Of a DNA stretch of 52,088 nucleotides, positions 18,115 through 27,960 are shown one piece after another (within the stretch, counting starts at the first letter, position 1; every line of letters begins with the position of its first letter). Made by a program: the position numbers and the translations under genes. The notes beneath the pieces are model-generated. The model searched no databases and had not been told where the DNA came from. It was given only the letters and a program-made list of their open reading frames with translations. The DNA is from Pluralibacter sp. (lineage in GTDB: Bacteria; Pseudomonadota; Gammaproteobacteria; Enterobacterales; Enterobacteriaceae). The stretch lies in NCBI RefSeq assembly GCF_019237635.1, contig NZ_JAFAGS010000013.1, positions 1-52,088 on the forward strand, read 5' to 3'.

Positions 18115-19443
18115 ATGCTAATCCTGAAAAACGTCACCGCCGTACAGCTCTACCCGGCAAGCGTGGCGGAAAACGTCGATATCGCCATTGAGGGCGATGA
18201 AATTCGCGACGTCGGCCCGGCGTTAAGCCAGCGCTACCCGCAGGCCAGGGTGAAAGAGATGCATGGTCGGCTGGTGATGCCGGGCATCGTCTGCTCGCAT
18301 AACCATTTTTATTCCGGCCTGTCGCGGGGGATTCAGGCCAATATCGCCCCCTGCCCGGACTTCATCTCCACGTTGAAAAACCTGTGGTGGCGCCTCGACC
18401 GGGCGCTGGATGAAGAGTCGCTTTACTACAGCGGCCTTATCTGCGCAATGGACGCAATCCGCAGCGGCTGCACCGCGGTTATCGACCATCACGCCTCGCC
18501 GAACTATATCGCCGGGTCGCTGAGCCAGCTGCGCAATGCGTTCCTGAAGGTGGGTCTGCGCGGTATGACCTGCTTTGAGACCACCGATCGCAACGGTGGC
18601 CTGAAGGAGTTGCAGGCAGGCGTTGAGGAGAATATCCGCTTCGCGCAGGAAATTGATGCGGCGCGGGAAAAGGGCCACGAACCGTGGCTGGTCGATGCGC
18701 ATATTGGCGCGCATGCGCCGTTTACCGTGTCGGATGACGGGCTGGCGATGCTGCGCGAAGCGCTGAAAGCCACCGACCGCGGTCTGCACATACACGCGGC
18801 GGAAGACCGCTACGACGTGTCGCACAGTCACCACCACTACGGCAAAGACCTGCTGGCGCGGCTGGCGGAGTTTGACCTTATCGACAGTAAAACGCTGGTC
18901 GCGCACGGCCTGTATCTCTCCGACGACGATATTCGCCTGCTCAACGAACGCGACGGCTTCCTGGTGCATAACGCCCGCTCCAACATGAACAATCATGTGG
19001 GCTATAACCACCGCCTGCCGGAGATACGCAACCTGGCGCTGGGTACCGACGGCATTGGCTCCGACATGTTCGAAGAGATGAAGTTTGCCTTCTTCAAACA
19101 CCGTGACGCTGGCGGGCCGCTCTGGCCGGATAGCTTTGCGCGCGCATTAAGCAACGGCAACGGTCTGCTGAGCCGCAACTTCCACGCGAAGTTCGGCCGC
19201 CTTGAGCCTGGCTATAAGGCAGACCTGACGATTTGCGATTACGCCGCGCCAACGCCGCTTATCGCCAACAACGTCGCCGGGCATATCGCCTTCAGCATGG
19301 GCGCAAGCAGCGTACACAGCGTAATGGTCAACGGCGTGATGGTCTACGAAGACCGCCAGTTCTCCTTTGATTGCGAACCCGTCTATGCCGAAGCCAAAAA
19401 GGTCGCCGCCCGACTATGGCAACGCATGGATGCGCTGAACTAA
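18115..19443 (+). CDS. ssnA: SsnA-family amidohydrolase/aminohydrolase
   Basis: 442 residues when started at the ATG at 18115, where E. coli SsnA begins (MLILKN); an ATG two codons earlier (18109) overlaps the ygfK stop and is equally possible. Metal ligands appear as HNHFYSG (about residue 62), HIHAAED (about 225) and GTDGIGSD (about 306). The family hydrolyses C-N bonds in heterocycles (related to guanine/chlorohydrolases). Its place between ygfK and xdhD points to a purine-derived substrate. Confidence 0.92.
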   Translation: MLILKNVTAVQLYPASVAENVDIAIEGDEIRDVGPALSQRYPQARVKEMHGRLVMPGIVCSHNHFYSGLSRGIQANIAPCPDFISTLKNLWWRLDRALDEESLYYSGLICAMDAIRSGCTAVIDHHASPNYIAGSLSQLRNAFLKVGLRGMTCFETTDRNGGLKELQAGVEENIRFAQEIDAAREKGHEPWLVDAHIGAHAPFTVSDDGLAMLREALKATDRGLHIHAAEDRYDVSHSHHHYGKDLLARLAEFDLIDSKTLVAHGLYLSDDDIRLLNERDGFLVHNARSNMNNHVGYNHRLPEIRNLALGTDGIGSDMFEEMKFAFFKHRDAGGPLWPDSFARALSNGNGLLSRNFHAKFGRLEPGYKADLTICDYAAPTPLIANNVAGHIAFSMGASSVHSVMVNGVMVYEDRQFSFDCEPVYAEAKKVAARLWQRMDALN

Positions 19444-19449
19444 ACCCGC

Positions 19450-19473
19450 TTTCTCCCCCAGCAGGGGGAGAAA
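19450..19473 (+). terminator. Intercistronic hairpin between ssnA and ygfM
   Basis: A perfect 10-bp stem TTTCTCCCCC / GGGGGAGAAA with an AGCA loop in the 45-bp ssnA-ygfM gap. No T-run; it belongs to the same C-rich CTCTCC hairpin style seen elsewhere in the window. Confidence 0.5.
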
Positions 19474-19488
19474 CCAAGAGGACGAATC

Positions 19489-20268
19489 ATGATAGAGCAA
19501 TTTTTCAGGCCCGACTCCATCGAACAGGCCCTGGAGTTAAAACGCCACTACAAAGACCAGGCCGTGTGGTTTGCGGGCGGCAGCAAGATCAACGCCGCGC
19601 CGGGTCGCACCGACAAACGTATTGCTATCTCGCTGGAAGATCTCTCCCTTGACTGGGCCGACTGGGATAACGGCAGCCTGCGCATCGGCCTGATGACGCG
19701 GCTACAGACCCTACGCGAGCTGCACTTTATTCCCGATGCCCTTCACGACGCGTTGGGGTTTATCGATTCCCGCCATCTGCGCAACCAGTCGACCCTCGGC
19801 GGTGAAATCGCCGCCCGGCAGGAAGAGTCGGTTCTGTTGCCGGTACTGCTGGCGCTGGACGCGCTGCTGGTTCTCGCTAATGGCGAAACGCTGCCGCTGG
19901 AAGCCTGGCTGGCGTCGCGCGACGATCAACTGTTGACCGAAATCGTTATCGACGATCCGTACCGTGCTTGCGCCACCCGCAGGATCAGCCGTTCGCACGC
20001 GGGCCTGTCGGTGTTGACCGCCGCAGTGGCATTGACCGACAAAGGCGAAACGCGCATTGCGCTCGACGGCGTGGCCGATATGCCGATTCGCCTGCGCGAT
20101 GTCGAAGCGCAGAAAACGCAAGGGGAAGCGCTGGAAGTGGCCGTTCGTGCCGCCGTCTTCCCGCGGGAGGATATCCGCGGCAGCGTGGCCTACAAACGTT
20201 ATATCGCAGGGGTGGTAGTCGCTGACCTTTACGCCGACTGCCAGCAAATGGGAGAAGAATTAGCATGA
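19489..20268 (+). CDS. ygfM: YgfM, FAD-binding subunit of putative hypoxanthine/purine oxidase
   Basis: 259 residues, the E. coli YgfM length. An XdhB-like FAD loop FAGGSKINAAPG is at about residues 27-38, and RNQSTLGGEIAA near 101 is the second FAD segment. It likely forms a complex with XdhD, with which it overlaps by ATGA (20265-20268). AAGAGGA precedes the ATG. Confidence 0.92.
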   Translation: MIEQFFRPDSIEQALELKRHYKDQAVWFAGGSKINAAPGRTDKRIAISLEDLSLDWADWDNGSLRIGLMTRLQTLRELHFIPDALHDALGFIDSRHLRNQSTLGGEIAARQEESVLLPVLLALDALLVLANGETLPLEAWLASRDDQLLTEIVIDDPYRACATRRISRSHAGLSVLTAAVALTDKGETRIALDGVADMPIRLRDVEAQKTQGEALEVAVRAAVFPREDIRGSVAYKRYIAGVVVADLYADCQQMGEELA

Positions 20269-23135
20269 TCATCCATTTCAATCTGAATGGCAGCGCGCGA
20301 GAGATGAAAGTCGCGCCTGGCGAAAACGTTCAGCGGCTGCTGTTTTCACTCGGCATGCACTCTGTACGTAACAGCGACGATGGTTTTGGCTTTGCAGGTT
20401 CTGATGCTGTCCTGCTGAATGGACGCATCGTCAACGCTTCACTGCTGATTGCCGCACAGCTCGATCGCGCGACCGTCAGCACCGCCGAATCGCTGGGAAG
20501 CTGGAATCAGCTCAGCCTGGTGCAGCAGGCCATGGTTGATGTCGGCGTGGTGCAATCCGGCTTCAACGATCCGGCCGCAGCGCTGATCATCACCGACCTG
20601 CTGGACCGCATTGAGAACCCCACCCGCGACGACATCGACGATGCGCTGTCGGGACTGTTCAGCCGCGATGCCGGATATCAGCAGTTTTATCAGGTGATTG
20701 AGCTGGCAATCGCACGCAAAAAAGACCCGCAGGCGCGCGCTGACTATGCGCCTACCTTCCGCGACGATCTGGCGGTTATCGGTAAAATTCACCCGAAAAG
20801 CGACGCCGCCAAAATGGTGCAGGCAAAACCCTGCTACGTTGAAGACCGCATTACCGCGGATGCCTGCGTCATCAAAATGCTGCGCAGCCCGCACCCGCAC
20901 GCGCTGATTACCCACCTTGACGTCAGCAAGGCCGAAGCGCTGCCGGGCGTGGTGCACGTCATCACCTACCGCAACTGCCCGGACATTTACTACACTCCAG
21001 GCGGTCAGAGCGCGCCGGAACCTTCACCGCTCGACAGACGCATGTTCAGTAAAAAGCTGCGCCATGTCGGCGATCGCGTTGCCGCCGTGGTAGCCGAAAA
21101 CGAAGAGACTGCGCTCGCCGCGCTGAAGCTGATTGAGGTCAAATACCAGTTGCTGAAACCGGTGATGTCCATTGATGAAGCCATGGCGGACGATGCGCCG
21201 GTCGTTCACGACGAGCCGGTTATCTACGTTGCCGGCGCGCCGGATACGCTGGAAGAAGATAACCGCCATGCGGTGGATCGCGATGAGCACATGATAATCA
21301 ACTTCCCTATTGGCTCCCGCCCGCGTAAAAACATCGCCGCCAGCATTCACGGCCATATCGGCGACGTTGCCCGCGGGTTTGCCGACGCGGACGTCATTAT
21401 CGAGCGCACCTACCGCTCCACGCAGGCGCAGCAGTGTCCGACGGAAACGCACATCTGCTTTACCCGTATGGACGGCGATCGCCTGGTGATTCACGCTTCC
21501 ACCCAGGTGCCGTGGCACGTGCGTCGCCAGGTCGCGCGTATCGTCGGCCTGAAGCAGAATAAAGTGCACGTGATTAAAGAGCGCGTGGGCGGAGGGTTTG
21601 GTTCGAAGCAGGACATCCTGCTGGAAGAGGTCTGCGCGTGGGCGACCTGCGTCACCGGGCGTCCGGTTTACTTCCGCTATACCCGCGAAGAGGAGTTTAT
21701 TGCCAACACTTCGCGCCATGTGGCGAAGGTCACCGTGAAGCTGGGGGCGAAAAAAGACGGTCGTCTGACCGCCATTAATATGGATTTTCGCGCCAACACC
21801 GGTCCGTTCGGCAACCACTCGCTGACGGTGCCGTGTAACGGCCCGGCGCTGTCGCTGCCGCTCTACCCCTGCGACAACGTCGATTTCCAGGTCACCACCT
21901 ACTACAGCAACATCTGTCCGACCGGCGCCTACCAGGGCTACGGCGCGCCGAAAGGCAACTTTGCGATTACCATGGCGCTGGCGGAGCTTGCTGAACAGCT
22001 CGACATCGACCTGCTCGACATCATCGAACGCAACCGGGTTCACGAAGGTCAGCCGCTGAAAATCCTCGGCGCGATTGGCGAAGGTAAAGCGCCGACCTCC
22101 GTCCCGACCGCCGCCAGCTGCGCGCTGGAGGAGATTCTGCGTCAGGGCCGCGAGCTCATTCAGTGGGATTCACCCAAACCGCAGCAGGGCGACTGGCGCA
22201 TCGGTCGCGGCGTCGCCATTATCATGCAAAAATCCGGTATTCCGGATATCGACCAGGCCAACTGCATGATCAAGCTGGAGTCAGACGGCACCTTTATCGT
22301 CCATTCCGGCGGTGCGGATATCGGTACCGGCCTGGATACCGTGGTCGCTAAACTCTCCGCCGAGGTGCTGCATTGCCCGCTGGAGGATATTCATGTCATC
22401 TCCGGCGATACCGACCACGCGCTGTTTGATAAAGGGGCGTATGCCTCGTCCGGTACCTGCTTCTCCGGCAACGCGGCGCGGATGGCGGCGGAAAATCTGC
22501 GTGAAAAAATTCTCTTTCACGGCGCGCAGATGATTGGCGAACCGCAGGAGGACGTGACGCTGGTAGCGCCGGGCATCGTACGCGGTAAGAAAGGCGAAGT
22601 CAGCTTCGGCGAGATCGCGCATAAAGCCGAGACCGGGACCGGTTTTGGTACGTTGGTCGCCACCGCCTGCTATATCACGCCGGATTTTGCCTTCCCGTAT
22701 GGGGCAAACTTCGCCGAGGTCGCCGTTAACCTGCGTAGCGGCGAGATCCGTCTGGAGAAATTCTACGCCCTGCTCGACTGCGGTACGCCGGTCAACCCGG
22801 ATCTGGCGCTGGGTCAGATTTACGGCGCCTCCATGCGCGCCATCGGCCACAGCCTGACCGAAGAGATCCTCTACGACGCCGAAGGTCATCCGCTCACCCG
22901 CGATCTGCGCAGCTATGGGGCGCCGAAAATTGGCGATATTCCGCGTGATTTCCGCGCCGTGCTGGTGCCAAGCGATGACAAAGTCGGCCCCTACGGCGCG
23001 AAATCCATCTCGGAAATCGGCGTTAACGGCGCAGCGCCGTCTATCGCCACCGCCATTCATGATGCCTGCGGCGTGTGGCTGCGCGAATGGCATTTCACAC
23101 CGGAGAAAATACTCGCCGCATTAGGAAAACTATAA
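20265..23135 (+). CDS. xdhD: XdhD, fused ferredoxin-like/molybdopterin-binding purine hydroxylase
   Basis: 956 residues, same as E. coli XdhD. Residues 1-155 follow the XdhC fold but contain no cysteine at all, so the two [2Fe-2S] clusters cannot form there; for example SVRNSDDGFGFAGSD replaces the plant-type cluster motif. The rest is an XdhA-type molybdenum domain with RVGGGFGSKQD (about residue 443), YQGYGAPKG (about 557) and the catalytic Glu in KSISEIGVNG (about 910). It is the last gene of the ygfK operon and probably needs mocA/yqeB/yqeC for its cofactor. Electron acceptor may be YgfM/YgfK; that is inference. Confidence 0.92.
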   Translation: MIIHFNLNGSAREMKVAPGENVQRLLFSLGMHSVRNSDDGFGFAGSDAVLLNGRIVNASLLIAAQLDRATVSTAESLGSWNQLSLVQQAMVDVGVVQSGFNDPAAALIITDLLDRIENPTRDDIDDALSGLFSRDAGYQQFYQVIELAIARKKDPQARADYAPTFRDDLAVIGKIHPKSDAAKMVQAKPCYVEDRITADACVIKMLRSPHPHALITHLDVSKAEALPGVVHVITYRNCPDIYYTPGGQSAPEPSPLDRRMFSKKLRHVGDRVAAVVAENEETALAALKLIEVKYQLLKPVMSIDEAMADDAPVVHDEPVIYVAGAPDTLEEDNRHAVDRDEHMIINFPIGSRPRKNIAASIHGHIGDVARGFADADVIIERTYRSTQAQQCPTETHICFTRMDGDRLVIHASTQVPWHVRRQVARIVGLKQNKVHVIKERVGGGFGSKQDILLEEVCAWATCVTGRPVYFRYTREEEFIANTSRHVAKVTVKLGAKKDGRLTAINMDFRANTGPFGNHSLTVPCNGPALSLPLYPCDNVDFQVTTYYSNICPTGAYQGYGAPKGNFAITMALAELAEQLDIDLLDIIERNRVHEGQPLKILGAIGEGKAPTSVPTAASCALEEILRQGRELIQWDSPKPQQGDWRIGRGVAIIMQKSGIPDIDQANCMIKLESDGTFIVHSGGADIGTGLDTVVAKLSAEVLHCPLEDIHVISGDTDHALFDKGAYASSGTCFSGNAARMAAENLREKILFHGAQMIGEPQEDVTLVAPGIVRGKKGEVSFGEIAHKAETGTGFGTLVATACYITPDFAFPYGANFAEVAVNLRSGEIRLEKFYALLDCGTPVNPDLALGQIYGASMRAIGHSLTEEILYDAEGHPLTRDLRSYGAPKIGDIPRDFRAVLVPSDDKVGPYGAKSISEIGVNGAAPSIATAIHDACGVWLREWHFTPEKILAALGKL

Positions 23136-23142
23136 CGCTATT

Positions 23143-23161
23143 GGGGCTGCTCAGCAGCCCC
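23143..23161 (+). terminator. Hairpin after xdhD
   Basis: GGGGCTG-CTCAG-CAGCCCC, a perfect 7-bp GC stem 7 bp after the xdhD stop. No T-run follows, so termination may be partial and xanQ could be read through. Confidence 0.5.
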
Positions 23162-23304
23162 TGTACAGACTCACGGCCTCTGCCCGCGATCGTTGTATGA
23201 GATAACATCTCAGGGTCTTGTGCATCCAAAATTCCGGTGCCGATAGTAAGCAGAGGGTTATCCGCTGAATCAGATGATCATATTTACCAGGAAGGAGTAA
23301 AGGG

Positions 23305-24699
23305 ATGTCTGATAGTAAACAAGCCGGAACCGATCTTATTTATCAACTGGAAGATAAACCCCCTGTACACCAGACGTTAATTGGTGCCATTACCCATTTA
23401 TTAGCCATTTTTGTCCCCATGGTGACGCCCGCGCTTATCGTCGGTACCTCACTACAACTCTCGACCGAGACCACCGCCTATCTGGTCTCCATGGCGATGA
23501 TCGCCTCCGGCGTGGGCACCTGGCTGCAGGTCAACCGCTATGGCTGCATCGGCTCCGGCCTGCTCTCCATTCAGTCAGTTAACTTTTCGTTTGTCACCGT
23601 CATGATAGCCCTGGGCAGCAGCATGAAGAGCGACGGCCTGCATGAAGAGCTGATTTTGTCGTCGCTGCTCGGCGTATCGTTCGTCGGCGCGTTTCTGGTG
23701 GTGGGATCTTCCTTTGTTCTGCCCTACCTGCGACGCGTTATTACCCCAACGGTCAGCGGCGTGGTGGTGCTGATGATTGGGTTAAGCCTGATTAAAGTCG
23801 GCATTATCGACTTTGGCGGTGGTTTTGCAGCCAAAAGCAGCGGTACGTTTGGCAACTACGAAAACCTCGGTATTGGTCTGTTGGTGCTGCTGGTGGTGAT
23901 CGGCTTTAACTGCATGCGCAGTCCGCTGTTGCGCATGAGCGGTATTGCCGTTGGGCTGCTGGTCGGCTACGTCGTCGCGCTGTGCCTGGGTATGGTCGAT
24001 TTCAGCGTTATGCGCGACCTGCCGCTTATCACCATCCCCCAGCCCTTTAAGTACGGCTTTTCGTTTAATTTTCACCATTTCCTGGTCGTCGGCACGATTT
24101 ATCTGCTCAGCGTACTGGAGGCGGTCGGCGATATTACCGCCACGGCCATGGTGTCCCAACGCCCGATTGAGGGCGAAGAGTACCAGTCCCGGCTGAAAGG
24201 CGGCGTGCTGGCCGATGGGCTGGTTTCGGTTATCTCCTCCGCCTTAGGTTCGCTGCCGTTGACCACCTTTGCCCAGAACAACGGCGTCATTCAGATGACC
24301 GGCGTCGCCTCGCGCTACGTCGGCCGGACGATCGCCGTCATGCTGGTGGTACTGGGGCTGTTTCCGGGCATAGGCCGCTTCTTTACCACTATTCCATCGC
24401 CAGTACTGGGCGGCGCCATGACCCTGATGTTTTCAATGATCGCCATCGCCGGGATCCGCATCATCATCACCAACGGCCTGAAGCGCCGGGAGACGCTTAT
24501 CGTCGCGACCTCGCTCGGTCTGGGGCTCGGCGTCTCTTATGACCCCGAAATTTTCAAAATTCTGCCGGCATCCATTTATGTGCTGGTGGAAAACCCTATT
24601 TGCGCGGGCGGCTTAACGGCCATTGCGCTGAATCTTCTTATCCCGAGCAGACGTGAAGCACCTGACACAGACGCTTCACAGGTCGAAGAACTGGAATAG
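23305..24699 (+). CDS. xanQ: Xanthine:H+ symporter, NAT/NCS2 family
   Basis: 464 residues (E. coli XanQ 466). The NAT signature is QNNGVIQMTG (about residues 323-332), and the helix-8 segment EAVGDITAT carries the substrate-binding Glu/Asp pair. Twelve to fourteen hydrophobic helices are apparent. It brings xanthine in for XdhABC. A strong AGGAAGGAG site precedes the ATG. No sigma54 promoter could be found in the 169-bp gap upstream. Confidence 0.95.
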   Translation: MSDSKQAGTDLIYQLEDKPPVHQTLIGAITHLLAIFVPMVTPALIVGTSLQLSTETTAYLVSMAMIASGVGTWLQVNRYGCIGSGLLSIQSVNFSFVTVMIALGSSMKSDGLHEELILSSLLGVSFVGAFLVVGSSFVLPYLRRVITPTVSGVVVLMIGLSLIKVGIIDFGGGFAAKSSGTFGNYENLGIGLLVLLVVIGFNCMRSPLLRMSGIAVGLLVGYVVALCLGMVDFSVMRDLPLITIPQPFKYGFSFNFHHFLVVGTIYLLSVLEAVGDITATAMVSQRPIEGEEYQSRLKGGVLADGLVSVISSALGSLPLTTFAQNNGVIQMTGVASRYVGRTIAVMLVVLGLFPGIGRFFTTIPSPVLGGAMTLMFSMIAIAGIRIIITNGLKRRETLIVATSLGLGLGVSYDPEIFKILPASIYVLVENPICAGGLTAIALNLLIPSRREAPDTDASQVEELE

Positions 24700-24713
24700 C
24701 TAAGGAACTCAGT

Positions 24714-26030
24714 ATGTCAGGAGAACACACCATAAAGGCCGTACGCGGCAGTTTCCTTGATGTGACTCGAACCGTGGAGCATCCGGAAGAAATAGAGTCC
24801 GCGCTGCGCTATATCGAAGACGGCTTGCTGCTGATTCGTAACGGGAAAGTGGAATGGTTCGGTGAATGGCTGGCGGGAAAAGACCAGATACCCGCCAACG
24901 TGCGGGTCCGGGACTATCGCGGCAAACTGGTGGTGCCGGGCTTTGTCGACACCCATATTCACTACCCGCAAAGCGAGATGGTGGGGGCATACGGCGAGCA
25001 GCTGCTGGAATGGCTCAACAAGCACACCTTTCCGACCGAGCGTCGCTATGCGGATCTCGAATACTCGCGCGAAATGTCATCGTTTTTCCTGAAGCAGTTA
25101 CTGCGCAACGGCACGACTACCGCGCTGGTGTTCGGCACCGTGCATCCGGAATCGGTAGACGCCCTGTTTGAAGCCGCCAGCCATATCAATATGCGAATGA
25201 TCGCCGGTAAGGTGATGATGGACCGCAACGCGCCGGACTATTTGCTGGATACCCCGGAAAGCAGCTACCAGCAGAGCAAGAAGCTTATCGAACGCTGGCA
25301 TAAAAATGGCCGACTGCTCTACGCCATCACCCCACGCTTTGCGCCGACCTCAACGCCCGCACAGTTGGAGGTCGCCCGCAGACTGCGCGAAGAGTATCCG
25401 GACACTTGGGTGCATACGCATCTGTGCGAAAACGTGGATGAAATAGCCTGGGTGAAGGAACTGTTTCCGGAGCGCGACGGCTACCTCGACGTGTACCACC
25501 ACTACGGCCTGACAGGCCGAAAATCGGTGTTTGCCCACTGCGTGCACCTGGAGGAAAAAGAGTGGGACTGCCTGAGCCACACCCACTCCTCCATCGCCTT
25601 CTGTCCTACCTCCAACCTCTATCTCGGCAGCGGTTTGTTTAACCTGCAGAAAGCCTGGCGCAAAAAGGTGGCTGTCGGCATCGGCACCGATATCGGCGCT
25701 GGCACCACCTTTAATATGCTGCAAACGCTCAATGAAGCCTACAAGGTGATGCAGCTCCAGGGCTGCCGTCTGTCGGCCTGGGAGGCGTTTTATCTGGCAA
25801 CGCTCGGCGGCGCCAGCTCGCTGGGGCTGGATGACTGCATCGGCAACTTCCACCCCGGTAAAGAGGCGGATTTCGTCGTGCTGGAACCGACCGCCACGCC
25901 GCTGCAGCAGCTGCGCTACGACAATTCAGTTTCACTTATCGACAAGCTCTTCGTGATGATAACGCTTGGCGACGATCGCTCTATTTATCGCACTTATGTT
26001 GATGGCCGTCTGGTTTATGAACGTACCTGA
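24714..26030 (+). CDS. guaD: Guanine deaminase
   Basis: 438 residues (E. coli GuaD 439). Zinc ligands appear in HIHYPQSEM (about residue 80), HTHLCEN (about 237) and the Asp in GTDIGAGTTF (about 324). It converts guanine to xanthine and ammonia. AAGGA precedes the ATG and it starts 15 bp after xanQ, so the two are co-transcribed. Confidence 0.95.
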   Translation: MSGEHTIKAVRGSFLDVTRTVEHPEEIESALRYIEDGLLLIRNGKVEWFGEWLAGKDQIPANVRVRDYRGKLVVPGFVDTHIHYPQSEMVGAYGEQLLEWLNKHTFPTERRYADLEYSREMSSFFLKQLLRNGTTTALVFGTVHPESVDALFEAASHINMRMIAGKVMMDRNAPDYLLDTPESSYQQSKKLIERWHKNGRLLYAITPRFAPTSTPAQLEVARRLREEYPDTWVHTHLCENVDEIAWVKELFPERDGYLDVYHHYGLTGRKSVFAHCVHLEEKEWDCLSHTHSSIAFCPTSNLYLGSGLFNLQKAWRKKVAVGIGTDIGAGTTFNMLQTLNEAYKVMQLQGCRLSAWEAFYLATLGGASSLGLDDCIGNFHPGKEADFVVLEPTATPLQQLRYDNSVSLIDKLFVMITLGDDRSIYRTYVDGRLVYERT

Positions 26031-26063
26031 CGCACATGAAACTTTCTGCAGGGGGAAACCACT

Positions 26064-27431
26064 ATGGCAGACGATTCGCTACACACATCAAAAGCCGCGC
26101 AGCCGCGCGGCGCACTCGACAGCTTTTTTAAAATCTCCGAACGCGGCAGCTCCACGCGCCAGGAGATCCTCGCGGGCTTAACCACCTTCCTGGCGATGGT
26201 CTATTCGGTCATTGTCGTACCGGGCATGCTCGGCAAAGCCGGGTTTCCACCCGGGGCGGTGTTTGTCGCTACCTGCCTGGTCGCGGGGTTCGGCTCTTTA
26301 TTGATGGGTTTTTGGGCCAACCTGCCGATGGCCATCGGCTGTGCCATTTCGCTTACCGCCTTTACCGCATTTAGTCTGGTGCTGGGGCAGCATATTTCGA
26401 TCCCGGTGGCGCTGGGAGCCGTATTCCTGATGGGGGTTATCTTTACCGCCATTTCAGTCACTGGCATCCGTTCGTGGATCCTGCGTAATCTGCCGATGGG
26501 GATCGCCCACGGTACCGGGATCGGCATTGGCCTGTTTCTGCTGCTGATCGCCGCCAACGGCGTCGGGATGGTTATCAAAAACCCGCTGGAAGGGTTGCCG
26601 GTAGCGCTGGGAGCATTTACCTCCTTCCCGGTCATCATGAGCCTGCTGGGTCTGGCGATGATCTTCGGTCTTGAGAAGAGCAAAATCCCGGGCGGGATTC
26701 TGCTGGTCATTATCGGGATTTCAATTATCGGTTTGATTTTCGACCCGATGGTGAAATTTCACGGGCTGGTGGCGATGCCGAGCCTCGCCGGGGAGGACGG
26801 TAAGTCGCTGATTTTCAGTCTCGATATTATGGGGGCGCTGCAACCCTACGTTCTGCCAAGCGTTCTGGCGCTGGTAATGACGGCGGTGTTCGACGCCACC
26901 GGCACCATCCGCGCCGTCGCCGGACAGGCTAACCTGCTCGATAAGGACAATCAGATAATCAATGGCGGCAAAGCGCTCACCAGCGACTCGGTCAGCTCTA
27001 TCTTCTCCGGCCTGGTTGGCGCGGCGCCTGCTGCGGTGTATATCGAATCGGCAGCCGGGACAGCGGCGGGCGGCAAAACCGGTCTGACTGCCGTGGTGGT
27101 CGGCGTGCTGTTCCTGCTGGTGCTGTTTTTGTCTCCGCTCTCCTACCTGATCCCCGGCTATGCAACCGCTCCGGCGCTGATGTATGTCGGACTTTTGATG
27201 CTGAGCAACGTGTCGAAACTGGACTTCAACGACTTTATCGATGCGATGTCGGGGCTGGTATGTGCAGTCTTTATTGTGCTGACCTGCAACATCGTCACCG
27301 GGATCATGCTGGGCTTCGTCACGTTGGTGGTGGGCCGTATCTTCGCCCGGGAGTGGCATAAGCTCAATTTCGGCACCGTGGCGATAGCCGTCGTGCTGGT
27401 CGCCTTCTATGCGGGGGGATGGGCAATTTAG
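26064..27431 (+). CDS. ghxQ: Guanine/hypoxanthine permease, AzgA-type NCS2 family
   Basis: 455 residues, the length of E. coli GhxQ (YgfQ). Hallmarks are the conserved [12 protein letters not shown] segment (about residues 277-288) and [14 protein letters not shown] (about 318-331). A polytopic inner-membrane proton symporter that feeds guanine to GuaD. AGGGGGAAA precedes the ATG; third gene of the xanQ-guaD-ghxQ unit. Confidence 0.93.
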   Translation: MADDSLHTSKAAQPRGALDSFFKISERGSSTRQEILAGLTTFLAMVYSVIVVPGMLGKAGFPPGAVFVATCLVAGFGSLLMGFWANLPMAIGCAISLTAFTAFSLVLGQHISIPVALGAVFLMGVIFTAISVTGIRSWILRNLPMGIAHGTGIGIGLFLLLIAANGVGMVIKNPLEGLPVALGAFTSFPVIMSLLGLAMIFGLEKSKIPGGILLVIIGISIIGLIFDPMVKFHGLVAMPSLAGEDGKSLIFSLDIMGALQPYVLPSVLALVMTAVFDATGTIRAVAGQANLLDKDNQIINGGKALTSDSVSSIFSGLVGAAPAAVYIESAAGTAAGGKTGLTAVVVGVLFLLVLFLSPLSYLIPGYATAPALMYVGLLMLSNVSKLDFNDFIDAMSGLVCAVFIVLTCNIVTGIMLGFVTLVVGRIFAREWHKLNFGTVAIAVVLVAFYAGGWAI

Positions 27432-27439
27432 GGGGAACT

Positions 27440-27474
27440 CCCCTCTCCCCGGACCGTATAGTCGGGGAGAGGGG
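27440..27474. terminator. Hairpin between convergent ghxQ and ygfS
   Basis: A 12-bp perfect stem CCCCTCTCCCCG / CGGGGAGAGGGG with an 11-nt loop, 8 bp after ghxQ and 9 bp from the ygfS stop. No T-run; likely bidirectional. Strongly similar to the hairpin at 3158-3184. Confidence 0.6.
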
Positions 27475-27483
27475 GCAGAGGAT

Positions 27484-27960
27484 TTAGCGTTGTAACATCG
27501 ACGCGCTGGCGACAGCGCGTTGCTTTTGCAACGCCGCCAGCATCTCGTCAGTCATTTTCTGCAAGGCGGACGTCGGGCAAACCTCCACGCAGGCCGGGCC
27601 CTGTTCCCGGTGGTTACACAAATCGCACTTCACAATCACTGGCGCGCTCGCCGCCTGCATTTCAATCGTGATAACCCCAAACGGACAGGCCACCACGCAG
27701 CCCTGACAGCCGATACAACGGGAGGGATCGGCTTCCACCCGCTCCTCGCCCATCGTCAGCGCCCTGACAGGACAGGCCGCCACGCACGGCGCATTCTCGC
27801 ACTGATGGCACATTACCGGTACGCTGAGGCTGTCGAGGCGTAGCACCTTCAGGCGCGGGTAAAACTGCGCGACATCATCGCAATGCGCCAGCGCGCAGGC
27901 GACTTCACAGGTTCGACAACCAATGCAGTCCTGTGAACTGGCAACGATAAAACTCGTCAT
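27484..27960 (-). CDS. ygfS: YgfS, 4Fe-4S ferredoxin-type electron carrier
   Basis: 158 residues with four cysteine sets: [11 protein letters not shown] (about 14), [14 protein letters not shown] (about 51), [12 protein letters not shown] (about 82) and CDLCN...CVEVCP (about 116), i.e. room for four [4Fe-4S] clusters as in HycB/HydN-like subunits. It overlaps ygfT by ATGA (27957-27960). Probably shuttles electrons between a donor such as formate hydrogenlyase parts and YgfT or YgfK; partner not shown by sequence. Confidence 0.92.
   Translation of the reverse strand: MTSFIVASSQDCIGCRTCEVACALAHCDDVAQFYPRLKVLRLDSLSVPVMCHQCENAPCVAACPVRALTMGEERVEADPSRCIGCQGCVVACPFGVITIEMQAASAPVIVKCDLCNHREQGPACVEVCPTSALQKMTDEMLAALQKQRAVASASMLQR

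Noticed and set aside
15008..23135. Selenocysteine insertion in YgfK or XdhD
   Set aside because: No in-frame TGA followed by a hairpin occurs in either frame; the selenium link of this family concerns cofactor chemistry.
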